Origin: Promicromonospora thailandica
GTDB lineage: Bacteria; Actinomycetota; Actinomycetes; Actinomycetales; Cellulomonadaceae
DNA: 64,000 nt
Direction of reading: 5' to 3'
Assembly (NCBI RefSeq): GCF_024171955.1
Contig: NZ_JAMTCS010000013.1
Span: forward strand, 62,001-126,000
Shown here in pieces: positions 1 to 8,411 of the stretch; position 1 is the first letter of the stretch; each line of letters begins with the position of its first letter. The notes under the pieces were generated by a model. That model made no database searches. It was not told the origin of the DNA and worked only from the letters and a program-made list of their open reading frames with translations. The position numbers and the translations under genes were made by a program.

Positions 1-557
1 CCGGTCCGACCGTGCCGCTGGTCGACGTGCGCGTGGTGGACCCGGAGGGCCGGCCGGTGCTGCGCGACGGCGCGACGTCGGGCGAGCTCCAGGTGGCCGG
101 GCCGACGATCGCGGCGGGGTACCACGGCGCGGACCCCGCCGGCGCCGACTCGTTCACCGCCGACGGGTGGCTGCGCACGGGCGACGTCGCCACCCTGGAC
201 GAGCTCGGCACCGTGCGGATCGTGGACCGCACCAAGGACATGATCAAGTCGGGCGGCGAGTGGATCTCGTCGGTGACCCTGGAGAACCACCTCATGGACC
301 ATCCGCACGTCCTGGAGGCGGCGGTGGTGGGCGTGGCCGACGAGCGCTGGGGCGAGCGGCCCCGCGCCTTCGTGGTCCTGGCGGACGACGCGCTCGACCT
401 GCCCGACGACCTGCCCGGCATCGAGGCCGCCCTGCGCGAGCACCTCGCCGGGCGGGTGGCGTCCTGGTGGGTGCCGGACCGGTTCGTGGTGCTGGACCGG
501 ATCCCACGGACGGCCACGGGCAAGTTCTCCAAGGTGGCGCTGCGGCGGCATGCTTGA
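1..557 (+). CDS. Acyl-CoA synthetase (AMP-forming), C-terminal part
   Basis: Only the last ~185 residues are present; the frame is open to the left edge. The segment carries the late ANL-superfamily motifs in order: GWLRTGD, the hinge and substrate motif around KDMIKSGGEWIS, and the catalytic lysine in PRTATGKFSK near the C-terminus. The IKSGGEWISSVTLEN pattern is typical of AlkK-like medium/long-chain fatty acid-CoA ligases, which adenylate an acid and then transfer it to CoA. The stop overlaps the start of the following TetR gene by 8 nt, so the two are translationally coupled. The exact chain-length specificity cannot be read from this fragment. Confidence 0.88.
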   Translation, partial: GPTVPLVDVRVVDPEGRPVLRDGATSGELQVAGPTIAAGYHGADPAGADSFTADGWLRTGDVATLDELGTVRIVDRTKDMIKSGGEWISSVTLENHLMDHPHVLEAAVVGVADERWGERPRAFVVLADDALDLPDDLPGIEAALREHLAGRVASWWVPDRFVVLDRIPRTATGKFSKVALRRHA

Positions 558-1173
558 GCCCGTGGAGAGCGACGACGTACTGCCCGGCGCCGAGGCCTAC
601 GGGCCCGTACCCCGCAGGCTGCTGGCCTCAGCGGTGCGGTGCTTCGCGGCGAACGGCTTCCACGGCACGACGACGCGGGACATCGCCGGGGGCGCGGGCC
701 TGAGCCCCGCCGCGCTCTACGTGCACTTCCCGTCCAAGGAGCTGGCGCTGTACGAGATCGTCCGCCGGGGGCACCAGCATGCGTACGACATCCTGAGCAC
801 CGAGGTCCCGAGCACCGACGCGGCGGACCCGGCCGCCCGGCTCGGGGCCCTCGTGGCCGCGTACACGCGGTTCCACGCGCACCGCCACGTCATCGCCCGC
901 GTGTGCCAGTACGACCTGGCGGCGCTGAGCGAGGACCACTACGCGGAGGTGCTGCGGATCCGGCACGAGACCAACGAGATCTTCCGGCTCGCCGTCGCCG
1001 CGGGCGTGGACGCCGGGGCGTTCGACCCGGACCTCGACGTGCGGCGGGTGGCCCGGGCCCTCATCTCGCTCGCGATCGACCTGGTGCGCTGGTACCGGCC
1101 GGACGGCCCGGAGACGCCGGAGCAGCTCGGCGAGCTCAACGCGCGGCTCGCGCTGCGGATGGTGGCGCGCTGA
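550..1173 (+). CDS. TetR/AcrR family transcriptional regulator
   Basis: 207 residues. The N-terminal helix-turn-helix (about residues 22-68) contains the classic TetR pattern FAANGFHGTTTRDIAGGAGLSP followed by LYVHFPSKELAL. The helical C-terminal half would bind a ligand. The ATG lies inside the last codons of the upstream acyl-CoA ligase, so the pair is one operon, and acyl-CoA or fatty acid sensing is a reasonable inference. It converges on another TetR gene with a 34-bp gap. Confidence 0.88.
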   Translation: MLEPVESDDVLPGAEAYGPVPRRLLASAVRCFAANGFHGTTTRDIAGGAGLSPAALYVHFPSKELALYEIVRRGHQHAYDILSTEVPSTDAADPAARLGALVAAYTRFHAHRHVIARVCQYDLAALSEDHYAEVLRIRHETNEIFRLAVAAGVDAGAFDPDLDVRRVARALISLAIDLVRWYRPDGPETPEQLGELNARLALRMVAR

Positions 1174-1207
1174 GGTCGCGCGGGCTGCGGACAGGGTGTG
1201 GATCGCC

Positions 1208-1891
1208 TCAGTCGAGCGGTGTCGCCGCGTCGCGCAGGGACCGCAGGGTGCGGCGGGCCGCCGGCGTGTCGGGCACCATGGCCAGCAGGAGCTGCCGGTC
1301 CGGCGTGCCCGACGCCGCGGAGGTCAGCGTGCGCACCCACTCCATCCCCGCCTCCAGCTCGCCGAGCGCGTCCGTGGCGCCGTCGCTGCGGGCCCAGTTG
1401 CGCAGGGCCGACCGGTGCATGGCGTCGATCAGCGCGGCCAGCCCGGTGCTCTGGTAGGCGGGCGTGCCGGGCGGCAGACGGGTGCGCAGGAACGCGGACG
1501 TCAGGGTCACGTAGCGCTCGTGCTCGACGATCTCCCGGTTGCGCAGCTCGGGCACGAGCCGGGTGAGCCGGTACCGGCGGAAGACGAGCTGGGGCCGGCT
1601 CAGGAAGTCCCGCAGCGACTCCTCGGTGCCGGCGATGACCACCTCCACGGGGTCGTCGTCCGGCCCGGCCGAGGCCAGGTGCCGGTCCAGCACCGCGAGC
1701 CGCGCCGAGTGGTCGGGGAACGGGAGCTCGTCCTTGCCGCCGAAGTGCCGGAACACCGTGCGGCGCGAGACCCGGGAGGCCTCCGCCACGGCCTCGACCG
1801 TGACCGCCTCGTAGCCCTGCTCCAGGAACAGCGCCATGGCGGTCTCCGCGATGCGGTACTTGGCGTCCTGCCCTCGTTCGGCCACCGCCAC
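1208..1891 (-). CDS. TetR family transcriptional regulator
   Basis: 227 residues starting with GTG. The N-terminal HTH shows ETAMALFLEQGYEAVTVEAV and RRTVFRHFGGKDEL, a textbook TetR DNA-binding domain. The C-terminal two thirds is the helical ligand domain, of unknown ligand. It stands alone between the convergent TetR gene and the esterase/MFS operon on the same strand, separated from that operon's last gene by 106 bp. Its target cannot be told from the sequence. Confidence 0.87.
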   Translation of the reverse strand: MAVAERGQDAKYRIAETAMALFLEQGYEAVTVEAVAEASRVSRRTVFRHFGGKDELPFPDHSARLAVLDRHLASAGPDDDPVEVVIAGTEESLRDFLSRPQLVFRRYRLTRLVPELRNREIVEHERYVTLTSAFLRTRLPPGTPAYQSTGLAALIDAMHRSALRNWARSDGATDALGELEAGMEWVRTLTSAASGTPDRQLLLAMVPDTPAARRTLRSLRDAATPLD

Positions 1892-1997
1892 CCCACTTCC
1901 TCGGTCGCTGCCGGGATCGGCCCGTCGCCGGCACCACAGTCTAGGAGGACGGCGGCGGCCCGGGCCCGTGGTGCGTTCGGGCCACCGCCGTCCCGGG

Positions 1998-3650
1998 TCA
2001 GGAGAAGGACCCCACCGACACCCGGGCGCGCCGGTCGTCGGCGTCGAGCACCACGCTCGCCGGCCACTGCGGCCAGCGGACGCCGATCCGGTGCGTCTGC
2101 GGGCTGCCCGTGCGGACGAACTGCCGCAGGCTGCCGATCATCAGCCCGGACAGCTCGAGCCGGCCCGGCGCGTTCTGCCGGCTGAACGCGTAGGAGAACA
2201 CCGTGCGCCCGAACGTGCCGAAGACGAACGGCAGGTCCATCGCGTGCACCGCGCCGTACACGTCGTCGAACGGCGGCGGCTGGTTGTCCCACGCGAACTG
2301 GTAGTACCAGACGCGGTCGTTCCCCGAGCTCTGCACGGCGTTCATCGAGTCACGCGCGATCCCGGTGAACACCAGGTCGGTCAGCGCGTCCGAGGCCTCG
2401 TCCCACCCGCCCGGGCCGTCGACGGGCAGGTACGCGTCGACGAGGAAGTCCCGCGCCGTCCACGGCGAGGGGCGGTCCGGGTCGAACTCGTACTGCATGG
2501 TGAACCGGTCTCGGTCGCCCGGCCGGTGCGCGCCCACGAGCCCGCCGAACAGCTTGCCCTCCTCGAGCGTGTTGCCCGCCAGCACGGGCACGTCCCGCGC
2601 CGCGCCCGCCGCCAGCACCGCGTACGGGTCCCGTGGCAGCACCGCTCCGTCGGCGATCACGGCCGGGGTGCCGTCCAGGCCGTGGCGCAGCGCGAGCCGC
2701 ACCAGGTCGTCGGCGGACATCTGGCGCAGCAGGGCCGCGCCCGCCGCCGGGCCGTCCAGCCCGGCCTCCTGCGCGGCGGCGTCCGCGAGCTGGTCGGCGT
2801 AGGCGCGGGCGGCGTCCGCCGTCGTCGTGCTGAGGCCGCCGCTCATCGGCACGGCCTTGTGGAACAGGCCCCGGGCCTGCTCGGCCACCAGCAGCGCCCA
2901 GACGTTCACCGCGCCCGCGGACTCACCCATCAGGGTCACGTTGCCCGGGTCGCCGCCGAACGCCCGGGCGTTCGCCTGGACGAACCGCAGCGCCTCGATC
3001 TGGTCGAGCGTGCCGTAGTTGCCCGAGTCCGTCTCCGGGTCGCCGGTGGTCCGGCCGGGCGCCAGCCAGCCGAACAGCCCGAGGCGGTAGTTCACGGTGA
3101 CGACCACGGCGTCGGCCTCGTGGGCCAGCGTGCGGCCGTCGTACATGGGGTCGGCCGAGTAGCCGACGACGTTGCTGCCGCCGTGCACGAAGACGACCAC
3201 CGGCAGGTTCCGCCGGGCCGTCGCCGGCCGGAAGACGTTGAGCGTGAGGCAGTCCTCCTGGCCCACGGGCTGCCGCAGGCCGTCGCGCACCTCCAGGTCG
3301 TAGTGCGGCCCGTCGGGCGACGGGCTGAAGAACCGGCCCGGCTGGGCGCAGCCCTCGCCGTACGCGCGGGCGGGCCGCACGCCGTGCCAGCGGTGGTGGG
3401 TCACGGGCGGCTTCCACCGCAGGTCGCCGACGGGCGGCTCGGCGTACGGGATGCCGAGCCAGCTGTGGGTGCCCGACCCGCGGCGGTCGTCGATGCCGAG
3501 CACCGGGCCGAGGGAGGTGTGCCGCAGCACCGTGCCCGGGTGCCCCGAGCGACCCGCCGGGGCGGGGGTCGCCGTCGCGGCCGGGGCGGCGAGGCCCGCG
3601 GCCAGGGCCAGCGCGGTGGCGAGCGCGACCACCAGGCGGCGGCGCCTCAT
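1998..3650 (-). CDS. Secreted type-B carboxylesterase
   Basis: 550 residues. An N-terminal signal peptide (RRRR, then an Ala/Leu-rich core, ending near residue 30) predicts export. The alpha/beta-hydrolase shows the oxyanion-hole motif FVHGGSN, the nucleophile elbow GESAGA, and a candidate catalytic histidine in AVHAMDLPFVFG, as in the COesterase family (PF00135), which hydrolyses carboxylic esters. The start was chosen because its ATG overlaps the TGA of the upstream MFS gene (ATGA), giving translational coupling, and because the signal peptide begins there. Pairing with an anion:cation symporter suggests the ester's acid product is then imported; this is inference. Confidence 0.9.
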   Translation of the reverse strand: MRRRRLVVALATALALAAGLAAPAATATPAPAGRSGHPGTVLRHTSLGPVLGIDDRRGSGTHSWLGIPYAEPPVGDLRWKPPVTHHRWHGVRPARAYGEGCAQPGRFFSPSPDGPHYDLEVRDGLRQPVGQEDCLTLNVFRPATARRNLPVVVFVHGGSNVVGYSADPMYDGRTLAHEADAVVVTVNYRLGLFGWLAPGRTTGDPETDSGNYGTLDQIEALRFVQANARAFGGDPGNVTLMGESAGAVNVWALLVAEQARGLFHKAVPMSGGLSTTTADAARAYADQLADAAAQEAGLDGPAAGAALLRQMSADDLVRLALRHGLDGTPAVIADGAVLPRDPYAVLAAGAARDVPVLAGNTLEEGKLFGGLVGAHRPGDRDRFTMQYEFDPDRPSPWTARDFLVDAYLPVDGPGGWDEASDALTDLVFTGIARDSMNAVQSSGNDRVWYYQFAWDNQPPPFDDVYGAVHAMDLPFVFGTFGRTVFSYAFSRQNAPGRLELSGLMIGSLRQFVRTGSPQTHRIGVRWPQWPASVVLDADDRRARVSVGSFS

Positions 3651-5032
3651 CGGTCGGCCCCGGTCACGGGCAGGGACGGGTCGGCGGCGGGGTGGGTGGC
3701 GGATTCGGCGGCGGGTCCGGCGTCGGTCGCGCGGTCCTCGGCGCGTACCGTCACGTGCAGCACGGGGACCAGGAGCACGCCGAGCGCGGAGAAGCCGACC
3801 AGCACGATCCACGCCGAGGTGCCCGCGCCCCACGTGCCCTCGGCCCACCCGTACAGGTACGGGCCGAGGAACCCGCCGAGCAGGCCGATCGTGTTGATGA
3901 AGGCCAGCCCGGCCGCGGCCATCAGGCCGGACATCCGGGCCGTCGCGACCGACCAGTAGATCGGCAGCACGCCGATGAGGAAGAACATGGCCAGCACGAT
4001 GAGCGAGATGCGCAGCACCGGGGCGGAGGCCAGCACGTAGGCGACCGACGTGACGGCCGTGCCGATCGAGCACCCGATGATCACGCGCACCTCGTCCCGC
4101 ACGCGGCGCTGCACCGCGGGGATGACCAGCACGCCGAGCAGCGCGCCGATGCCGACGCTCCCGCTGACCAGGCCGACGAGGAACGGGCGGCTGATGTCGA
4201 TGCTCTCGACGATCGAGGGGAAGTTGTACTGGATGGCCACCGACGCCACCTGGTTGGCGAGATAGACCAGGGCGAGGGCCAGGATGAAGGGGCGGCCGAA
4301 GGCGACCCGGACGTTGCCGCGCAGCGTCGTGTGGGCCGGTGCGCCCTGCGTCGCCGCGCGCTCCTCGAGCACCGCGGCCTCGTCCGGGGTGAGCCAGCGG
4401 GCGTCGGACGGCTTGTCGGGCAGCCACCGCCAGACGGCGAACCCGACCAGGATCGTGAAGCCGCCCTCGATGAGGAACATCCACTGCCAGCCGTGCAGGC
4501 CGCTGGTGCCCGCCAGCTCCATGAGCGCTCCGCCGAGCGGCCCGCCGAGGGTGAGGCCCGCGCACACGGCGAGGTACAGCAGGCCCACCATCGTGGCGCG
4601 CTGCGACTGCGCGAACCAGACCGTGATGATGTACATCAGGGCGGGGAAGAGGCCCGCCTCGGCGGCGCCGAGCAGGAACCGCACCACGTAGAAGCTGGCC
4701 TCGCCCTGCACGAACATCATCGCGGTGGTCAGGGCGCCCCACGTGAGCGCGATGCGGGTGATCCAGGCCCGCGGCCCCACCCGGTGCATGATCAGGTTGC
4801 TCGGCACCTCCAGCAGCGCGTAGCTGAGGAAGAAGATGCCCGCGCCCAGGCCGTACGCGGCGGCGCCGATGCCGACGTCGGTCTCCAGCGAGGACTTGGC
4901 GAGACCCACGTTCGTGCGGTCCACGAAGGCCATGAAGTAGGCGAGGCAGAGCAGCGGAAGGAGTCGGACGACGGCCTTGCGGCTCGCGACGGCGTGCAGC
5001 GCGTCGCGAGCCGTGGCCTGCGGCTGGTTCAT
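3647..5032 (-). CDS. MFS transporter, anion:cation symporter (ACS) type
   Basis: 461 residues with about 12 hydrophobic segments. The first helix pair contains LPLLCLAYFMAFVDRTNVGLAK, the signature of the ACS/phthalate permease subfamily, which takes up organic anions such as glucarate, allantoate or aromatic acids with protons. The start at 5032 is preferred over upstream in-frame codons because AGAGGA lies 5 nt before it. The stop overlaps the esterase start, so the pair is an operon. Confidence 0.88.
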   Translation of the reverse strand: MNQPQATARDALHAVASRKAVVRLLPLLCLAYFMAFVDRTNVGLAKSSLETDVGIGAAAYGLGAGIFFLSYALLEVPSNLIMHRVGPRAWITRIALTWGALTTAMMFVQGEASFYVVRFLLGAAEAGLFPALMYIITVWFAQSQRATMVGLLYLAVCAGLTLGGPLGGALMELAGTSGLHGWQWMFLIEGGFTILVGFAVWRWLPDKPSDARWLTPDEAAVLEERAATQGAPAHTTLRGNVRVAFGRPFILALALVYLANQVASVAIQYNFPSIVESIDISRPFLVGLVSGSVGIGALLGVLVIPAVQRRVRDEVRVIIGCSIGTAVTSVAYVLASAPVLRISLIVLAMFFLIGVLPIYWSVATARMSGLMAAAGLAFINTIGLLGGFLGPYLYGWAEGTWGAGTSAWIVLVGFSALGVLLVPVLHVTVRAEDRATDAGPAAESATHPAADPSLPVTGADR

Positions 5033-5156
5033 GGGGGTCCTCTCGTCGTTGAGTGGCACGCCGTGCCGTCTCAGCAGCGAGGATGCGGCACGCAGTGTCA
5101 CTGAATGTGGCACAGGACACCCCGGTCTGGCAAGGGTCTGCCAGGCCCGATCGAGC

Positions 5157-5915
5157 TCAGGAGACCCGGCGCCGGTAGGCCGCCGTCGCCACCGCGTAGC
5201 CGACGGCCAGGATGCCCGCGCACCAGGCGAGCGCCACCCAGATGTCGGTGCCGACCGGCTGCTCGGCGAGCAGGGCTCGGACCGTGTTCACGATGGAGGT
5301 CACGGGCTGGTTCTCGGCGAACCAGCGCACCGGGCCGGGCATCGTGCCGGTGGGCACGAACGCCGAGCTGATGAACGGCAGGAAGATGAGCGGGTAGGAG
5401 AACGCGCTCGCGCCGTCCACCGTCTTCGCCGACAGGCCGGCGAGCACGGCGAGCCACGTCAGGGCCAGGGTGAACAGGGCGATGATGCCGGCCACCGCGA
5501 GCCAGGCGAGCACGCCCGCGCCCGAGCGGAAGCCCATGGCCAGGGCCACCAGCACGACCACGGCGACCGAGGTCAGGTTCGCGACCAGCGAGGTCAGCAC
5601 GTGCGCCCAGAGCACGGCCGACCGGGCGATCGGCATCGAGCGGAACCGCTCGAGGATGCCGCCCTGCAGGTCGAGGAAGAGCCGGTAGGCGGTGTAGGCG
5701 ACGCCCGAGGCCACGGTGATCAGCAGGATCCCGGGCAGCAGGTAGTTCACGTAGCTCTCGGTGCCGGTCCGGATGGCGCCGCCGAAGACGTAGACGAACA
5801 GCAGCATGAGGGCGACCGGCGTCACCGCCGTGGTGACGATGGTGTCGGGGCTGCGGCCGATGTGGGTCAGGGACCGGCCGGTCAGGACGGCGGTGTCGCC
5901 GAGGAGGTTGCTCAT
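5157..5915 (-). CDS. ABC transporter permease, DrrB type
   Basis: 252 residues with six predicted membrane segments. The opening region TGRSLTHIGRSPDTIVTTAVTP and the segment FVYVFGGAI are typical of the ABC-2/DrrB family, which exports hydrophobic drugs such as daunorubicin. Its ATG overlaps the TGA of the ATPase gene (ATGA), giving a two-gene DrrA-DrrB operon. The substrate is unknown. The nearest regulator genes are the RHH gene upstream and the TetR gene downstream, but no direct link is visible. Confidence 0.9.
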   Translation of the reverse strand: MSNLLGDTAVLTGRSLTHIGRSPDTIVTTAVTPVALMLLFVYVFGGAIRTGTESYVNYLLPGILLITVASGVAYTAYRLFLDLQGGILERFRSMPIARSAVLWAHVLTSLVANLTSVAVVVLVALAMGFRSGAGVLAWLAVAGIIALFTLALTWLAVLAGLSAKTVDGASAFSYPLIFLPFISSAFVPTGTMPGPVRWFAENQPVTSIVNTVRALLAEQPVGTDIWVALAWCAGILAVGYAVATAAYRRRVS

Positions 5916-6733
5916 CGCTCTTCCTTCGTGGTGGTAGGGGTGGCGGTAGGAGTGGCGCCGCCGACGAGGGCGAGGAAGACGTCCTCCAGGGACGGCTGCT
6001 TCTCGACGTACTCGACCTTCGCGGGCGGCAGGAGGGCCTTGAGCTCGGCCAGCGTGCCGTCGACGACGATGCGGCCCTCGTGGAGGATCGCGATCCGGTC
6101 GGCGAGCTGTTCGGCCTCGTCCAGGTACTGCGTGGTCAGCAGCACCGTGGTGCCGTTCTCGGCGAGCGTCCGGACCGTGCGCCAGACGTCGATGCGGGCC
6201 TGGGGGTCCAGGCCCGTGGTCGGCTCGTCGAGGAAGACGACCTGCGGGTCGCCGATCAGGCTCATCGCGATGTCGAGGCGGCGACGCATGCCGCCCGAGT
6301 ACGTCCCGGCCCGGCGGTCGCCTGCCTCGGTCAGGGAGAACCGGGCCAGGAGGTCGGTGGCCGTCCCGGCGGGGTCCGGCACGTGCCGCAGCCTGGCCAC
6401 GAGCACCAGGTTCTCCCGACCCGTGAGCACCTCGTCGACGGCGGCGAACTGGCCGGTGAGGCTGATCGACTCGCGCACGTCGGCGGCCCGCGCGGCGACG
6501 TTGAAGCCGTTGACGTGCGCCGTGCCGCCGTCGGCCGCGAGCAGCGTGGACAGGATGCGCACCATCGTGGTCTTCCCGGCGCCGTTGGAGCCGAGGAGGG
6601 CGACGATGCTGCCGCGGGCGACCTCGAGGTCGACACCGCGCAGCACGGGCAGGTCGCCGCCCTGCTTCTGGTGGTAGGTCTTGCGCAGGTCGCGGACCCG
6701 GATCGCGGGCCCGGGTTCGGTGAGCTGGCTCAT
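5912..6733 (-). CDS. ABC transporter ATP-binding protein, DrrA type
   Basis: 273 residues. Walker A is GSNGAGKTT, the signature motif is YSGGMRRRLDIA, and Walker B is VVFLDEPTTGLD, followed by the H-loop region LLTTQYLDEAEQLAD. The C-terminal tail with LEDVFLALVGG is the DrrA-type extension. It powers the DrrB-like permease encoded directly downstream with a 4-nt overlap. It follows the DUF4097 gene on the same strand after 43 bp, so the three may be co-transcribed. Confidence 0.92.
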   Translation of the reverse strand: MSQLTEPGPAIRVRDLRKTYHQKQGGDLPVLRGVDLEVARGSIVALLGSNGAGKTTMVRILSTLLAADGGTAHVNGFNVAARAADVRESISLTGQFAAVDEVLTGRENLVLVARLRHVPDPAGTATDLLARFSLTEAGDRRAGTYSGGMRRRLDIAMSLIGDPQVVFLDEPTTGLDPQARIDVWRTVRTLAENGTTVLLTTQYLDEAEQLADRIAILHEGRIVVDGTLAELKALLPPAKVEYVEKQPSLEDVFLALVGGATPTATPTTTKEER

Positions 6734-6776
6734 GGTTCGTCTCTTCTCTCTGGTCTCTCGGGGGCGGGTTAGAGGT

Positions 6777-7619
6777 TCAGGGGCGGCGGATGATCACGTC
6801 GCCCCATCCGGTGCCGGCGTGGATCTCGGCGGTGGCCTCGTTCTCGACGGGGCCCTCGGTGGGGGTGAGGTCGTTGCGGACGCTGCCGTGCTCCGAGCTG
6901 ACGTCGAGCCAGGCGGCCGTGCCCTCGGGCACGTTGATCTCGATGGATCCGTAGGACGTCGTGGCGGTGACGCTGCCCGAGTCGACGCGCTCGACGCGGA
7001 TGCCGGCGTGCGCCGAGCGTGCCGTGAGCGTGCCGTGCACGCGGCGCACCGCGATCTCGGCGTGCGCGCCGACGATCTCGAGCGTGCCCGTCACGGCGTC
7101 CACGACCGTGGGGCCGTTGCTCGCGCGGACCGTGCCCTCGCCGGCGAGCTCGGTGATCCGCACGCCGCCGGCGCTCGCCTTGACGTGCGTGGGCCCGGTG
7201 GCCCGGCCGACCACGACGGACCCCGCCGAGACGGTGAGGTCGAGCCGCTCCGCCTCGTCGAGCCGGGCGTCGCCGCCGTTCAGGGTGAGGTCGACGGCGC
7301 CGAGGCGGCCCTCGGCGAACAGCGACCCGGCCTTGCCGCGCAGGTCGGAGCCGGTGGGCAGCTCGATGGTGACGATCGCCCCGCCGGCGGAGAACGGCAG
7401 CACGTACTGCTTCCAGGAGTTCGGGTACACGATCGTGACGGCGTCGCCGTCGCGGGTCACGCGGGTCTCCTCGGCGGCGCGCACGGCGCCGGACTTCGCC
7501 GGGTCGGCGGGCGTGACGGTGACGACGACGTCGTCGCGCTCGCTCGCGGTGACGCGCAGGCCGCCGAAGGGCACGTCCACGACGACGGGCACGGGGGCGG
7601 GGGCGGGGAAGGTGGGCAT
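6777..7619 (-). CDS. DUF4097-family beta-repeat protein
   Basis: 280 residues without signal peptide or membrane segment. The chain is built from short repeats with alternating Val/Thr/Ile and conserved Gly-Ser turns (for example GSLFAEGRL, ASAGGVRI, TTSYGSIEI, SSEHGSVRN), which predicts the right-handed beta-solenoid of DUF4097/DUF4098 (PF13349). The function of the family is unknown; members often sit beside membrane-stress regulators and ABC transporters, as here. CTGGAG precedes the ATG. The promoter side carries four TGRTGTCR-type repeats at a 12-bp period, so the upstream RHH protein probably controls it. Confidence 0.85.
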   Translation of the reverse strand: MPTFPAPAPVPVVVDVPFGGLRVTASERDDVVVTVTPADPAKSGAVRAAEETRVTRDGDAVTIVYPNSWKQYVLPFSAGGAIVTIELPTGSDLRGKAGSLFAEGRLGAVDLTLNGGDARLDEAERLDLTVSAGSVVVGRATGPTHVKASAGGVRITELAGEGTVRASNGPTVVDAVTGTLEIVGAHAEIAVRRVHGTLTARSAHAGIRVERVDSGSVTATTSYGSIEINVPEGTAAWLDVSSEHGSVRNDLTPTEGPVENEATAEIHAGTGWGDVIIRRP

Positions 7620-7662
7620 GACGGCTCCAGGTGGTGGGGGCGGGGTGCTGCGGGTGCGGGAG

Positions 7663-7706
7663 TGATGTCAGGAGTGGTGTCACGTCTGGTGTCGGGGTGG
7701 GTGTCA
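7663..7706 (-). promoter_or_regulatory. Four tandem operator-like repeats, 12-bp period
   Basis: On the + strand TGATGTCA (7663), TGGTGTCA (7675), TGGTGTCG (7687) and GGGTGTCA (7699) start exactly 12 bp apart; the last overlaps the stop codon of the RHH gene. They lie 44-87 bp upstream of the DUF4097 start. Same-face iterated half-sites are what cooperative ribbon-helix-helix repressors bind. Related copies occur in the RHH gene's own promoter. Confidence 0.65.
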
Positions 7707-8216
7707 GCGCACCCAGCCCGTGAGGCGGGTGGTCCCCGGCCGGCCCTCCTGCTGGTCCGGACGGCCCGCGGGCTGCTCGAGCGCGGCGGCGACCGCCCGC
7801 ACGAGCCACGTGTTGACCGAGACGCCGTCGCGTGCGGCCGCGTCCTCGGCGCGGGCCTTGAGGTGGTCGGGCAGACGCAGGGTGGTGCGCGTGGTGGCGC
7901 CGCCCTCCGCGTCGGCGGGCTGTCCGGGGGCCGGTACGGCGGGCGCGGCGGCCGGGGCCGCCGCCGGGGTGGGCGCGGGTGCCGTGACGACGAACTCGGG
8001 CGTCCCGCCGCGCAGCCGCACGTCGACCGATCCGGGTGCGAGCTCCGCGGAGATCTCGCCGGCCGCGGTCGACAGGGCGTCGAGCAGCACGAGCCGGGCG
8101 GCGGCGTCGAGCGGGGCGGTCAGGCGGGCGGCGAGCTCGCGCGCCTCGTCCCCGCCGGCGGCGGCCGCGACGGAGAGCTGGCGCTGCAGCTCGTCGACAT
8201 GTCTCGTGAGGTCCAT
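7704..8216 (-). CDS. Ribbon-helix-helix (Arc/HicB-like) regulator
   Basis: 170 residues in two parts. The C-terminal ~45 residues (TTRTTLRLPDHLKARAEDAA, then DGVSVNTWLVRAVAAAL) form a clear RHH DNA-binding unit of the Arc/CopG type. The N-terminal ~90 residues are helical with EARELAARL-type sequence, then a short strand, and are linked by an Ala/Pro-rich hinge. It lies directly upstream of the DUF4097 gene, with which it probably forms an autoregulated unit. A CATGAT hexamer (8223-8228) ends 6 nt before the start, so the mRNA may be leaderless, and this -10 overlaps a perfect 9-bp inverted repeat. No toxin partner is visible. Confidence 0.8.
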   Translation of the reverse strand: MDLTRHVDELQRQLSVAAAAGGDEARELAARLTAPLDAAARLVLLDALSTAAGEISAELAPGSVDVRLRGGTPEFVVTAPAPTPAAAPAAAPAVPAPGQPADAEGGATTRTTLRLPDHLKARAEDAAARDGVSVNTWLVRAVAAALEQPAGRPDQQEGRPGTTRLTGWVR

Positions 8217-8225
8217 GACGCCATC

Positions 8226-8288
8226 ATGACACCATGCGTGGTGTCATGGCAAGGGGTGTGACGTCGCACGTGATGTCAGGTGGTGTCG
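8226..8288 (-). promoter_or_regulatory. Operator cluster in the RHH promoter
   Basis: A perfect inverted repeat ATGACACCA (8226-8234) / TGGTGTCAT (8239-8247) overlaps the presumed -10 of the RHH gene. Further TGRYGTCR units follow at 8259 (TGACGTCG), 8271 (TGATGTCA) and 8281 (TGGTGTCG). The same unit is iterated before the DUF4097 gene, so this looks like autoregulation. The array lies in the divergent spacer of the ABC operon starting at 8412, which might share control. Confidence 0.6.
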
Positions 8289-8411
8289 GGGGTCTGTCGT
8301 ACCAGCGGGGTACTCGGGAGTCATCGCCAGGCTGATCCGGCCCGGACGGCGGCCGCGCAGGGTGGAGCCGTACCCGAAAGACCCCACACCCAGCACGAGA
8401 GAGGCCCCGAC

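Noticed and set aside
1998-5120. A single 1040-residue gene joining the esterase and MFS regions
   Set aside because: In this frame only the esterase part (from 3650) has a signal peptide and fold; the upstream part is the wrong frame of the MFS gene, which ends at 3647.
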